This document shows, one piece after another, positions 24,047 to 34,739 of a DNA stretch of 64,000 nucleotides. Origin of the DNA: Oxytricha trifallax. Lineage: Eukaryota > Ciliophora > Spirotrichea > Sporadotrichida > Oxytrichidae. The notes beneath the pieces were generated by a model. The model was not told the DNA's origin. It saw nothing but the letters and a program-made list of their open reading frames with translations, and ran no database searches. The position numbers and the translations under genes were made by a program. Numbering within the stretch: position 1 is the stretch's first letter; each line of letters begins with the position of its first letter. The stretch covers positions 1-64,000 of the forward strand of contig ARYC01017211.1 in the NCBI GenBank assembly GCA_000711775.1, read 5' to 3'.

Positions 24047-25690
24047 TGGCAGCTAACTTAAATCGTTAGGCAGTTCCTCTTGGAACAAATAAATTATTGC
24101 TCAACTTTGGCTCTTCCAAGAAAGAAGCAATTTATATTTAAAAAGAGGTTGAGCTAAGAGCTCTAGAATTTGAAGCTGATGTCTTTAAAATTGAAGTTTA
24201 AGTCAAGAAGTAAAGTGCAAACATGGGTGTTTAATCATAAGTTGAATTGGTTGAGGAAGATAAGGAATTGCAACAAGTATAAAAAATTAAAACATTTTAA
24301 TGTGAAGACTGCAAAAATTTCTTCTCAACTGAGTCTAGCTTGAAGAAGCACATTAAAGAGGTACACTCTGGTTAAGCTAAGATCTACTTCAAGCATGATA
24401 AAGTAGATGATAGTTATTAGTGCACAACATGCATGAAGTCTTATACTCACCTAGCCAAAGTTAAAGAGGCATATGCAAAAGCATCAATTAAGTGAATTCC
24501 AGATTAAAGATGAGGAAACTTAAAAGCTTGTACCTGCATAAAGAAAAAATAACTCTCTTGAGTCATAAAAAGAAAAGTAGGAAAGAATTAAGATATAAAA
24601 CCCCATAGATCAATTAAGACATAAAGATTGGGGAAAATATAAATTAAATAAAAAACTTATAATTATTGGCTAATATTTAATATAATTAGGCTAAAATCTA
24701 ATTTACACACCCTGATTGATTTATTTTATAAGGAAAATTAATCGAGCCAATAGTTTTAATAATTAGCCCAATCATTAAAATTGTACGCCAATAATAATTA
24801 ATTTTTAATTTAATTTCTATTTTCCCCAATCTTTATGTCTTAATTGATCTATGGGGTTTTAGAAGCGATTTGAGTCAATGAAGCAACCAGCAAATGGTAT
24901 GTATATAGCATGCTTTTAAGAGAAAGAGCAATGTATATATCTGCATTAAATGCAGTCTACATAAGCAGCTGTATTGAGAACTATTTGAATATTGACGTAC
25001 CTAACTAGGTAAAACTTATAGTTGTTGATGAATTCGCTTACAAAGTATATCCATTCAAGTATCTCATTAAGAACGAGCAATATTATACGAGTTTGCAAAT
25101 GAATACATATTACTGAGAGAGGCTTAGAAAAGATAATGCAAGAATTAGCTAAGATCACGGAGTTATACTTGGTCATGGTTTTATTGCTTTGAGACTCAAG
25201 TAGATTGAAATGACTCAAAGAGAGTATCTCTACCATAATAGATATCCTGATATTTTGAATGAGATACTGACAGAAATGACTAAGGGTGTGAAAGAGTTCC
25301 ATGATCTAGGGTATGTTCGTAGAGATTTGGAGCCAGAAAATGTAATGCTTAATCTCTGCTCTTTAGAAGTAGTAGTCATAGATTTCAAAAGAGCAATAAG
25401 ACAAGAGATAGTGACTTTAGCTAAGGTTTTAGGCACTCCAGGATACTTCCCTATGAGAGAGAAATGGACAAATGGCTCTGTATAATGGGATGTTTGGGCG
25501 GTAGCTGCAATTATCTTAGAGTGCGATATGGAAAGTATGTCATACTTTGAAATAAAACATGAGAAATAATCAATAAGTTTGGCTGCTAAACATATTAAAC
25601 AAGATTAAATTTGCAATGAAATAAGGAAGACAGTTGAGATGATCATCCTAAAGGCTTATTCAAGAGGTATCACAAAAATAAGCAGATAAA
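24047..25690 (+). CDS. TBE zinc-finger/protein-kinase ORF (TBE-a), split by a foldback
   Basis: ATG 24,047 (MAANLNRQAVPLG). Two C2H2-type fingers follow (CEDCKNFFSTESSLKKHIKE; CTTCMKSYTHLAK). After the 24,596-24,861 insertion a kinase-like domain continues: catalytic loop YVRRDLEPENVML (HRD altered to RRD), VVIDF in place of DFG, then GTPGYFPMREKW and WDVWAVAAIILE as the activation segment and helix F. About six Gln codons are TAA/TAG. The weakened HRD/DFG suggests poor or no kinase activity in this copy. Confidence 0.75.
24596..24861. mobile_element. 266-bp foldback MITE inside the TBE-a third ORF
   Basis: Palindromic arms begin TAAAACCCCATAGATCAATT and end with the inverse; about 43 bases per arm are almost perfect. 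TA at both edges fits a TA target duplication. The host ORF is coding on both sides. Ends carry an A4C4 telomere-like unit. Confidence 0.8.
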
Positions 25691-26129
25691 ATTTGTTTGA
25701 ATTAAGTACACTAATACTCTTTAAATATTCAATAAATTCGCATATACCCTCAGTTTTCTCAACTAACCCCAATAAGACCCTTACTATACCCTACAAATCA
25801 AAGCACTAATAAACCTCACTAAGGGTTTTTGGGGTTTTATTTGATAGCGAACATTTGATGATCATCTTTAAGATTAGTGCAATATTTATTTTGTTTAGTT
25901 GGTTTGATATTAACATTAATTTTATATCATATTGATCATAAATAAACTCCAAAAGCTTGTAGTTTTTGTCTTGCATTTAATAATTAACTACAAACTCTTA
26001 CAAATTTTCTGTAAACAAATCATTAATTTGACTTATTAAGTGATTTTTTTTTGTTTCAATTTTTGGCTATTATTCAATGTTTATTTACAAACTTTCAATA
26101 TGCATGATAAGTTAAAATATCAATTTTTT

Positions 26130-26760
26130 CTATTATAGCAATTTTAAGGGAAAAGATAATAAGAATTATTTTTTCTAAATTAAACCTCTTTTTTTTGTTT
26201 ATATAAATATATAATTATATTACAAGTCTTAGTTTTCTCTGTAACATCTAAATTTAAATTTAGTTATTCTTTAACAATTAAATTTTCAAAATTTACATGC
26301 CCTGTTTTTATAAATATTTTAGAATATTCTGGTGTAGACACTTGGTATCGCTCTTTTTTTCCTGCTTTAATATGATGACTCTCATTTAAATAAACTAGAA
26401 GTACTAATTATCAAAAATATTGAATATATTAAGTAATTCTTGAAAATTTGATAAAATACGGAATTTTAAAAATGAAAAATAATATTGGAAATAATGACAT
26501 TAATTCCAATTAACAAAATGTTAATTATAATCATTCTAATAATAATTTATTTTCACATTTATCGAATAATTTTTTAATTACAATTATTTTATTTTAAAAT
26601 CAATATTTTTTCATCTATTATATTTTTAGTATTTCAAATCATAAGTATCATTAATTTCAGCTTTTCCTACGTAGTATATATAGGCAGCTTAGCCATCATT
26701 TGAGCCATCATTTATTTTTCCAAAATAGATGAAAATATTAGTTTTCAATAAATTTAATAT
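26130..26760 (-). CDS. two AT-rich coding segments of an unassigned gene
   Basis: Segment 26,760-26,590 reads FIYFGKINDGSNDGQAAYIY then YVGKAEINDTYDLKY, a repeat-like beta-propeller style. Segment 26,415-26,130 reads NESHHIKAGKKERYQVS, then PEYSKIFIKTGHVNFENLIV. Both are open only in the ciliate code and contain G, A, T, P and V beyond chance for such AT-rich DNA. They could be 5' exons of gene A separated by TBE-a, or another gene. No stop or start assigned. Confidence 0.35.
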
Positions 26761-26799
26761 TATAAAAAGTATATATTATTATTTGTAGAATTAATGTAC

Positions 26800-28190
26800 C
26801 TTTTATTTAGCTATGTTTAGTACCATAAATATTTTATAAAATTATTAATTTTAAAGAATATTCTTAATTTTTATTAAAAATTTTCAATTAATATATTAGC
26901 GTAAAATAATCTACATATCTTTTTTAATTTTAATTAAAATTACATTAAATTGTTTGTTTCTTGGTATGCTTTATTAAATAAAGTACCAAAAGTTTTTCAT
27001 AAATTAAAAATATTTTAGCCAATCTCTTGGATTTATTTGGAAATTAAAAATTGATTAGAAATATGAGTTTTAAATCAATATAAATAACATGAATTTAAAT
27101 AAAATGTGCTCTTAATTTTTAATAAAATATTTATAAAATGGTTACTTTAATACCTTTAGTAAGAGTTAAAAAACTCAATTGGTAAAAAAATATCAATTGA
27201 ATAATTTTATGTTAAAATGTTATTATATTCATTGGAAATATCTTATATTTAACACGTAAAAATATGATAGTTATAAATTTAATATAGAAAAAATGAAATA
27301 AAATGAAATTAACAATACATGAAAATTTATCGCAGTTTTCAAATCTATAGCAACTTAAAGTATGCATCTAAATATGTTTACCCTATATGTCCTGTAATTT
27401 AACCTTATATTTCTATTTTGTAATGATACTGAATCATCTCAAGAACCAAAATATTTCAATTTGAAGATATTTCCCAGAAAGCGGTAAAATATATTTTTTT
27501 TTGGAAAGAAGATTAGATAAATCAAGAAAGCAATAGAAATATAGACTCATTTTTAATATACTATACTCAATGAGTTTTAAAAGCCAAGTTTTGATACAAT
27601 TACAAAAACATAATAGAAATAATATAAAGTAGAATAATTTAAGTTTATATCGATGTATTCCAACAATATTCTTTAGTTATAATTTTATAAACGCTTAAAA
27701 TTATCATATCTTCAATGAATTTTTTTATCTCAATTATCTTTAAGCTCTGTAATAATTTATAGAAATGATTAATCAACAAATTATTTAGCTTATATTGAAA
27801 ACATTTTTTATATTTTAATAATTATTAAAATAGAGCTTCGATACTTATTCACCGCCTTAAACTTTAAAAATATAAAAGTTTATTTAATAAAACTGAAAAC
27901 GCATCACCAAAGAACATCAGTTTATAATTAATTCAAATATCTATGAAAAGATTTTACAAATTAATGAGAAATAAACTTTTTTATTTATTCTTAATTTATC
28001 ATAAACGTAAATATAATATTTTTAAAGTTATACTAGAAAATAGAAAGTAATATAATATCATAAATTGATACAATTCCCTTAATATCTAATAATTAAATCA
28101 ATCATATATATTAATTTAATTTATATGATAAATTTTAATTTGAGAAATCATAAAAAAAGAATTTTTAATAAATAATCTTTGTTTATGTTG
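26800..28190. other. AT-rich stretch, no assigned gene
   Basis: No repeats, RNA genes or convincing exons. One plus-strand patch near 27.4 kb (NDTESSQEPKYFNL) is coding-like but isolated. Confidence 0.3.
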
Positions 28191-28610
28191 CTTAAGCGGG
28201 CGGGGGTTCTAATTCAGTGCAATCATTTATTTTTTAAATTCATCAAAATTCTAAGTCGTTACATAATAAAATTTTCTTTTATAAAAGTGGAAATCAATAA
28301 ATATGATCAATAATTCAAAAATTAATTCCATCATAATAACTGTTTCTAATGACGGACACTGGTTTCTCTAATATAATATATTAGAATTCTATTAAATAAC
28401 TTTTATCCCTATATCAAATTATTATTTTATTAATAATAAAATTATAGAAATTTTATAGAGATTTTTTCACATTAAAAATTAATAATTTTTATGAAATATA
28501 TTATAAAATAGTAAAATCATTTTAATATAGAGTAATTAAAAAAAAACTAATAAAACTCTGTATATTTAATATTACTCTTAAACTAATTTACTCTAATTAT
28601 TCTTTTTTTT

Positions 28611-30337
28611 GGGTGTTGTAGTCAATTGCTCACTGAGGTAACTATTGCTCACTGTGCATGTCAATTGCTCACTCCAGTAACAATTGCTCACTCCCGTAAC
28701 AATTGCTCACTGTATAATATATTTACAATCTTTATTTGCGAGAGCTGGGAAACTATATATAACAAAGCAGGGTCTTAGGGGTGCAGCCCCTAACGAGGTC
28801 ACAAGGGGCAGAGCCCTTTGTAATCGCAATGCGATAAAAAGTAATTGCAGGGGTCTAGGGGGCGGCAGCCCCCAGTGGGAGGGGGATTTCGGGGGAGGGC
28901 AAAGCCCTCCCCCTAAAAACCCATTTGACCATTTATGTAAGAAAAATGATTAAATATTTGTAAATTTAATCGTTAAAATATTCATATATTGTTTATGTTA
29001 AATGTGTGTTATATATATTATTAACGGTCATATGAATTTTAAAATTAAGCTAAATTTCTTCTCCATAGAGCTTCAAATAAATATGGTTCTATTTATTATG
29101 GGCTGCCTGGTAATGTATTATACACATGCTTGATATGATACTTCAGAACTGCCCAGAGCCCCTCTATTAAATTACTATGTCCCATTGTTCTTAATATACC
29201 GTTTTAAGATTAATGAATATGTCTCTGATGTTGAATTTCTAGTTCTTCCCAATTTATTCCTAAATAACTTGACCATCCGTCTGTATGGACAACACTGTGT
29301 CTCTCGACATTTTATACTATTAATGCTTCTAATGTTTATTTTGTCCTATTTTGGACATTGAATATTTTACATCTTTAACTTCCTTCTTCAATTAAACCTA
29401 CGATCCAAATTTATCTATCATATATTGTATCTTCTGGAAAACTGTACTTTAGAGATCTATGTGTCCAAAGTGACTCGTCTACTTGGACATTGTTTTTTAA
29501 TATGAAACTTTGCTATTCTATAAGCATCTTATCTTTTATGATGCTTCTTAATCTTTGATATATTTAGCTAATTGATTATCTTGTAGTCCTTAATTAATGA
29601 TTATCTTAAAGGTACTTGACTGCTTCCGATATATTTACGCCAGAAGGAAAAAGATTGAATATAACTTCGTAAAAGGTTTTTAATAACATATTTGAGGGAC
29701 AGTATATTTAAAGACCTTATCTTATTGATTATCTTGACCTGCACTTATATATATCACATTCATAAAGTAGACTTTCTAAACTATGATTTTGATGATAGAA
29801 TTTAATAGACATCTATGCTTAACAATGACGGCATTAAAGATTTGTCTTAATAATACCCAGGTCATTAAAGCGTTTAAGTACTTATTAAGTTTCTGTTTAA
29901 TATTGTGTTTACTTAACTTATGAAAAAAAAGATTCCATTTTAATATTATATTTTAACGATTAAATTTTACAAATATTTAATCATTTTTCTTACATAAATG
30001 GTCAAATGGGTTTTTCGGGGGAGGGCTTTGCCCTCCCCCGAAATCCCCTCCCACTGGGGGCTGCCGCCCCCTAGACCCCTGCAATTACTTTTTATCGCAT
30101 TGCGATTACAAAGGGCTCTGCCCCTTGTGACCTCGTTAGGGGCTGCACCCCTAAGACCCTGCTTTGTTATATATAGTTTCCCAGCTCTCGCAAATAAAGA
30201 TTGTAAATATATTATACAGTGAGCAATTGTTACGGGAGTGAGCAATTGTTACTGGAGTGAGCAATTGACATGCACAGTTAGCAATTGATACCTCAGTGAG
30301 CAATTGATACCTCAGTGAGCAATTGACTACAACACCC
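28611..30337 (-). mobile_element. Merlin/IS1595-type DNA transposon 1, apparently intact
   Basis: Terminal inverted repeats of about 370-390 bases (28,611-28,980; 29,947-30,337), nearly identical over long stretches, start GGGTGTTGTAGTCAATTGCT. Each arm begins with five or six spaced AATTGCTCACT units and continues with a strikingly GC-rich part. The element is flanked by T8 and T7 runs, consistent with an 8-bp target duplication in a T tract. The single ORF is uninterrupted. High arm identity and an open transposase frame suggest recent activity. Confidence 0.85.
28982..29812 (-). CDS. Merlin/ISXO2-type transposase, open 277-codon frame
   Basis: ATG at 29,812 to TGA at 28,982 without interruption when TAA/TAG are Gln; invisible in the standard code. 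A zinc-ribbon-like N-terminus (YECDIYKCRSRQSIRQGLQI, then CPSN) is followed by the catalytic core. D1 is in VQVDESLWTHRSL, D2 in SVVHTDGWSSYLG and E in HSNLIEGLWAVLKYHIK; the last has the family signature N-x-IEGLW. IWIVGLIEEGS and ALWRRNL also match the IS1595/Merlin pattern. Length is typical of eukaryotic Merlin transposases. It fills the interior between the inverted repeats. Confidence 0.85.
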
Positions 30338-30460
30338 TTTTTTTAATAAAATTAAGGTTATAAGGAATTGAACCCTTAATAAATTTATGATATTTAGTAA
30401 GTTAAGCTAACAATAGTAGAGAAAAATACAACTGTTTTGCATCAAAATACTTCATTTAGT

Positions 30461-30673
30461 ATGTTTGAATTATTTAAAATACCTAAAAAAATAGAATTAA
30501 TGATAAAAGCAGATTCTGTTATTCTTACAGTAGAAAGAATCAGAAATCAAATCTAAATGTTTATAATGATTCCTCTTGGTTTAGATGAGAGACTCAGAGT
30601 ATAAGAGATAATACATAAATTAAGTATAAGAAATTAGTATTTATTTTTAAAAAAAGAAAGTACTTTAAAATGA
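30461..30673 (+). CDS. 70-aa ORF beside the Merlin element
   Basis: ATG 30,461 to TGA 30,671. Reads MFELFKIPKKIELMIKADSV, then ILTVERIRNQIQMF and PLGLDERLRVQEIIHKL. The open frame extends upstream to about 30,419 without a stop. Residue mix is protein-like and only three Gln codons are TAA/TAG. It lies inside the old inverted-repeat element. It could be an exon or a remnant of that element's gene. Not recognised. Confidence 0.35.
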
Positions 30674-31429
30674 AGCAAATACAAAAGAACCCCCATAAAT
30701 AATAATTAAAAACAGTTTTGACGTATTAATATATACAGCAAAAATTGTAAAATAATTCGACAATATAATTTTAAGTCTAATTATTAATGAACAAAGTAAT
30801 GAATACTAATCTATATTCAAATTGATTACTCTAAAAGTTTTTACCCCAAATGTCTTTAAATTTTACTAAGGGGGTTTATTAAGATGAAGTTAATTTTATT
30901 TGTGATAAAAATCTCAATAAAATTTATATTGTTATATTTTAAATAAAGCAATATTTGATATATGGATAAGAGTTATTTTATAAGTTTCTAATTTATTTTA
31001 TTAGTGAAACAGTGTCCGTCAAAAGGAGCAGTTATTATGAGTGAGTTTAATTTTTGAATCTGCGATAAAATTTTCATATTTATTGATACCTAATTTGAAA
31101 AAGAATAATTTTTTATTAGAAACAGAAACATCTTTAGATTTCGATAAATTTTGAAAAATTAATGATTTCATCACATTTAGAATTCCCTCCCTATAAGCAT
31201 ATAAGAAGAGTTTAAAATATTATATTTATATTTGATTGGTTTCAATTTAAACACAAAACTGTATATTGAAATGAAAAATTGCTTTAATTTGCTTTAAAAA
31301 GGAAAAAGATAAATTTGAATTTGGTTTAGCCCTAAAATATTAAAATATAAAAATAAAAGAATGCATAGTTTTATGATTTAAAAAAATTCTTTAACAAATT
31401 CAAAAATAAAAAGACATACATGTATTATT

Positions 31430-34400
31430 ATTTTATACAAACAAGTAAAATATTTAAAAATATCTTTTCATACCAATATTACATATTATTTTTTATAATT
31501 ATTTTTTTACAATAAAATTTTTATATATTATACCATCATAATTGTATAAAATAGATGAAATTTAGCTCTTAAAAGTATCAGCTTCTAAATCTAGTGTCAC
31601 AGCATACAAAAACTATAATGTATCACTTGAAAGTTTTGTATTTAAATTTTTATTTAAATATAAATGTTCGTGGGGGGGGAATTTTCCTGCCCAGTCTTGT
31701 GATACAAAAAATTATTAGGGAAGTTTTCTGGCAAGTAAATTTTTTATTTTTTATCTATTTATCTTTTTCAATATTTTTTCTTTCTTGCTCCAAGTAACAA
31801 CTTTTAGTAATATAACTTATATGATTTTTTAGGTAAATTAGTCTCATTTAATTAAAATAAAAAAATAAAAAGTTTATGACTTAAAAATTTAATTTTTCAC
31901 ATCTATATTTTCATTAAATGACTTATTTAAATAAATTACTATTAAATTAATCTATAATTATTCAGACTAATATATTAGACAACTACATTCCCTTAAAAAG
32001 ATTTTTATGATATAAATTAAAAATTTATTAAGTTAAAAAATAAATTTAGATTTAATTTTATAAAAAATAATGAAATTTTAAATGAGAAATTTGACTTGCC
32101 AGGGAACTTCCTACCCCCAAATGATCTATATTTAATTTGTGATGTAGCCTTTATCGCATAAAATATTATATTCTATATTAATATATGAGTATTGAAAATA
32201 ATTACAAATTAATAATATCTTCCAGATTGAAAAACATATAAACTTGATTTAATTCGTTGAAAAAGATATGATGAGGATTAAAAGGATTATTGAGATCTGC
32301 TCTAATTTTGACTGAGTTTTGTTGTATCAAACTTTGATTTAATTTTATGATAATAAAGTAAAAAATATTATTCATCATTTATTTTTTAAAATAAAAAATT
32401 ATTTAAATTAATTTAAAAGAACTTAAAATCATTAGAAATTAAAATTGCGATAGAGTTAAAAGATATTCCTGCAGTAAAAGTCAACATTTGAGGGTATAAA
32501 TAAATTAAGAATAAATTCAAGCATTTTATACTATATCAGATCAATAACAATTGACTTTATCTTTCAGAAAATAATTAAAGTATAAAGATTATAAGTCATT
32601 ACCAGTACATTTTTATTCATTTTATAAAATATACAATCGCACTCTGCGGCATTTTTCACATTTTATAGATATAATTTAATTCATTAAAATATAATTCTAT
32701 TCAGGTTTTTGCAGTTTACAAGATAATAAAAAACAGTTTATTATATTTTATTGATATTTAATTTGATCAAAGGTAGAGACGATATAATAGGTGTTTGCAG
32801 ATTAAGTGTCAATCGCTTATTAATTATAGTAAAATAATGTGATTTTTAATTTTAGGGCAATATAAATATAATATATCGTAATTTTAAAGCTGAAATTATT
32901 TCAATTTATATAATTTTGTATTATTTTTTTTCAAAAAATAATAGTAAAATATTTCAGATTAAATGATTGAGAAAACAAAGCTTAAGTTTTTTAAAATAAA
33001 TGAAAATTATTTAAAATTAAAATTACTTGAATTGAAGTTGCAATTCATATTTTATCAGTATTTTTAGAAAAAAGAACAGTTTCTCTATTAATTTTATATA
33101 AAATAATTACTGATTCAAGATTATCATTTCAATTATTATTAGTTTCAATGAGTTTTAAGTTGATGTTCTTATTTTCATTGGGATTATCGAAAGATGTTTG
33201 TAAAGAGCTCAGCTAAACAGTGTGTTTAATCATTAAAATCAAATAAATTTAACATATCACTTGTTTAATACTAAAATCAAACCATCAATCTAAGTCGTGA
33301 CGTAGACGTATCTGAGTGAGTTGACGTGGCAGTCATGAAGTAGAAAACTCCGAAAAACCAATCTCGCTATCACCTAGTCTTCTCCTAAAATCAAGATGTC
33401 GACCGGTATATACCCGGAGACAGAGCTCGTAGGATCCAACCAGATAGACAGAAGTAAGAGAAAAACGCTTACCGGTCCCACCGCTGCTGGAAAATGTAAT
33501 CCCTGTCCTTTCTCTGTGGTAGCTTCAGTAATCTAACCCGGTGTGGGAGAAAAATCCTTATCGTTGGCTTCAATGGTTTTCGTCTTCTCATTTTGAAGGC
33601 AGAGCTTACCTTCATCCTGCCCCCTATTACCTAGGAAACTGAACTCAAGCCAGGTAAATCATCTAATGCAGGGAAATCTTAGGATCCAGCTCACTCGAAG
33701 AGTGTACGCTAACAGATTGAACCCCGTCAACTGGTCCCATATGCGTTGCGCCCAGCAACCCCCTACCTGCCCTCGGTAGGCCTTAGTATAATAGAAAGCT
33801 TTATAAGAAAGTCCTAAGTGGTTGGTACATCCTAGCAATTAACTTTCTAATTTAATAATGGAAATATATTTAGCTAAACAGTGCGATAGTAATCGGGAAC
33901 ATTTTCATACATTCCAATGAAGGGCTTGTCGTTTAAGACTCCTCCGTACACAATTACATTATAATTTAAAATTATATTTGGAGAGAGGAATTTCCCTGGA
34001 AAGTAATATTTAATTATAATTTCATGAATTTTTTATTATTCATAGAGAAATTTATTTTTAAACTTTATAATTTTTTAGGGGATATAACATAAATCCTTTT
34101 ATATCTTAAAAAAATAAATTAAATGTAGTTGTCTAGTATATTATTCTGAATATTGATATATAAATATTAATACTAATCTATTAAAAAATATTGCTTTATT
34201 TACAATTTAAATGCATTTAATGAAGAAAAATTAATATTTAAAGATATAAATAATTTAATTATATAAGATATAAGCAAATACATCTTAAATATCATATAAG
34301 TGAAATAACAAAAGTTGATACTTGGTGTAGGAAAAATATCGAATAAAAAAATTAACTTGCCACCAGGAAACTTCCCTAAATTTTTTTATCATAAGATTGT

Positions 34401-34520
34401 AGCAGGAAAGTTACCCCCCTTATATATTTTTAGCAATTAAGTTGAAAGTGGCGTGAAAATCTACTGTAAATACTTCAGATATATCTGCTTCGTAGTCTCC
34501 GATAACAGATGGTAAAATTA
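31430..34520 (-). CDS. gene D: AT-rich gene in several segments with a pointer-flanked interruption
   Basis: Coding-like segments in 5'-3' order are: 34,520-34,420 (LILPSVIGDYEADISEVFTV), 33,975-33,872 (NVIVYGGVLNDKPFIGMYEN then VPDYYRTVQL), 33,222-33,130 (TVQLSSLQTSFDNPNENKNI), about 32,830-32,660 (RLTLNLQTPIISSLPLIKLN), 32,345-32,119 (QQNSVKIRADLNNPFNPHH, FNELNQVYMFF) and about 31,650-31,430 (SSDTLQFLYAVTLDLEADTF). The style (YGG..NDKPFIGMYE) recalls the beta-propeller-like ectodomain repeats of large ciliate surface proteins. Two G-run MITEs and one pointer-flanked insert separate the segments. Further coding-like patches continue upstream to about 36.5 kb. Start and stop are not assigned. 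Confidence 0.5.
31672..32118. mobile_element. MITE, GGGGAAGTTTCC family, subfamily 2
   Basis: G8 tip with GAATTTTCCTGCCC; inner arm repeats AGGGAAGTTTTCTGGCAAG and inverse. The interior is an inverted match to the MITE at 33,980 (shared GTAGTTGTCTAGTATA). Flanks AATGTTCG and AATGATCT are a decayed duplication. Confidence 0.65.
33211..33222 (+). repeat. 12-bp direct repeat AGCTAAACAGTG, copy 1 (candidate pointer)
   Basis: Identical to 33,872-33,883. Both copies fall in the same codon phase of gene D (ACT GTT TAG CT on the minus strand). Confidence 0.65.
33223..33871. other. candidate internal eliminated sequence with GC-rich island
   Basis: A 649-base stretch bounded by the 12-bp repeat. Its edges are AT-rich, and its core (33,290-33,800) is close to the GC content of the genes at 1-10 kb. 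Joining the flanks at one repeat copy gives an uninterrupted gene D reading (VPDYYRTVQLSSLQTSFDN). Such microhomology at the borders is how spirotrich germline genes mark the DNA to be deleted. Confidence 0.6.
33473..33652 (-). CDS. GC-rich coding fragment inside the gene D interruption
   Basis: Reads WLEFSFLGNRGQDEGKLCLQ, then NEKTKTIEANDKDFSPTPGQ, then ITEATTEKGQGLHFP with one TAG as Gln. It ends at a GT donor (GGTAAGCG). Upstream, 33,750-33,660 offers a second exon candidate (MGPVDGVQSVSVHSSSELDP). Codon and base use match the 1-10 kb genes, not gene D. It is probably a macronuclear-type segment of an unrelated gene. Family unknown. Confidence 0.45.
33872..33883 (+). repeat. 12-bp direct repeat AGCTAAACAGTG, copy 2 (candidate pointer)
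   Basis: Partner of 33,211-33,222; see the interruption at 33,223-33,871. Confidence 0.65.
33980..34419. mobile_element. MITE, GGGGAAGTTTCC family, subfamily 2, in gene D
   Basis: Ends GGAGAGAGGAATTTCCCTGG and GGAAAGTTACCCCCC. Flanks TTATATTT and TTATATAT agree at 7 of 8 positions. Coding-like gene D sequence touches both edges. Confidence 0.7.
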
Positions 34521-34739
34521 GTAAATTTACAATATAAATTATTAAAGACCAATTTTAAGTTAAATAGCAATCAAATTTAGCTGTTTCCTTGTACTGCAAT
34601 AAACTTTCGATCTAATTTAAGTTGAGTAAATAAATTTAAATAAATCCTAAGAATTGATAATTGGATATCTTACTCCAGTGCATTGATTTTAAGAGCAAAG
34701 AGCGATGAGAAAGCTAATATAAAGAGGACAATTCAAAAT

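Larger units (their letters stand above)
21568..25838 (+). mobile_element. full-length TBE transposon (TBE-a), 4.27 kb
   Basis: Left end CAAAACCCCAAAACCCTTAG and its inverse at the right (…GGGTTTTTGGGGTTTT), with the terminal similarity extending about 85 bases. AAT precedes the left end. It contains the three ORFs known for TBEs: a DDE transposase (+), a ~22 kDa protein (-) and a zinc-finger/kinase protein (+). It is inserted into another TBE transposase gene, and a 266-bp foldback is inserted into its own third ORF. All ORFs use TAA/TAG as Gln and carry a few frame changes, so it is probably no longer autonomous. Confidence 0.9.
28197..31193. mobile_element. old inverted-repeat element split by a Merlin transposon
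   Basis: Decayed arms of about 200 bases at 28,197-28,400 and 30,950-31,193 are inverted copies (e.g. ATAATAACTG … GACGGACACT in both). Tips are G-rich (GGGCGGGGGTTCTAA and GGGAGGGAATTCTAA). The much better preserved Merlin element occupies its middle. Confidence 0.5.

Noticed and set aside
25210-25485. Host protein kinase gene
   Set aside because: It lies inside TBE-a, downstream of its zinc fingers and before its terminal repeat, with altered HRD and DFG motifs; it is the third TBE ORF.
28684-30245. Two standard-code ORFs of about 90 aa (MLTPVTIAHCIIYLQ...) on opposite strands
   Set aside because: They are the two inverted-repeat arms of Merlin 1 read outward; GC-rich repeat, not a gene.
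30340-30420. tRNA-like sequence (minus strand) with a TTCAATT loop and a CAT anticodon-like hairpin
   Set aside because: The acceptor stem does not pair and the D and anticodon stems compete; at best an eroded tRNA relic. A similar partial likeness at 39,490-39,550 (GTTCGATTCCC) also fails to fold by eye.
33280-33850. GC-rich island as an rRNA, SRP RNA or tRNA cluster
   Set aside because: No recognisable core motifs of these RNAs; a protein-like minus-strand frame with a splice donor explains it better.
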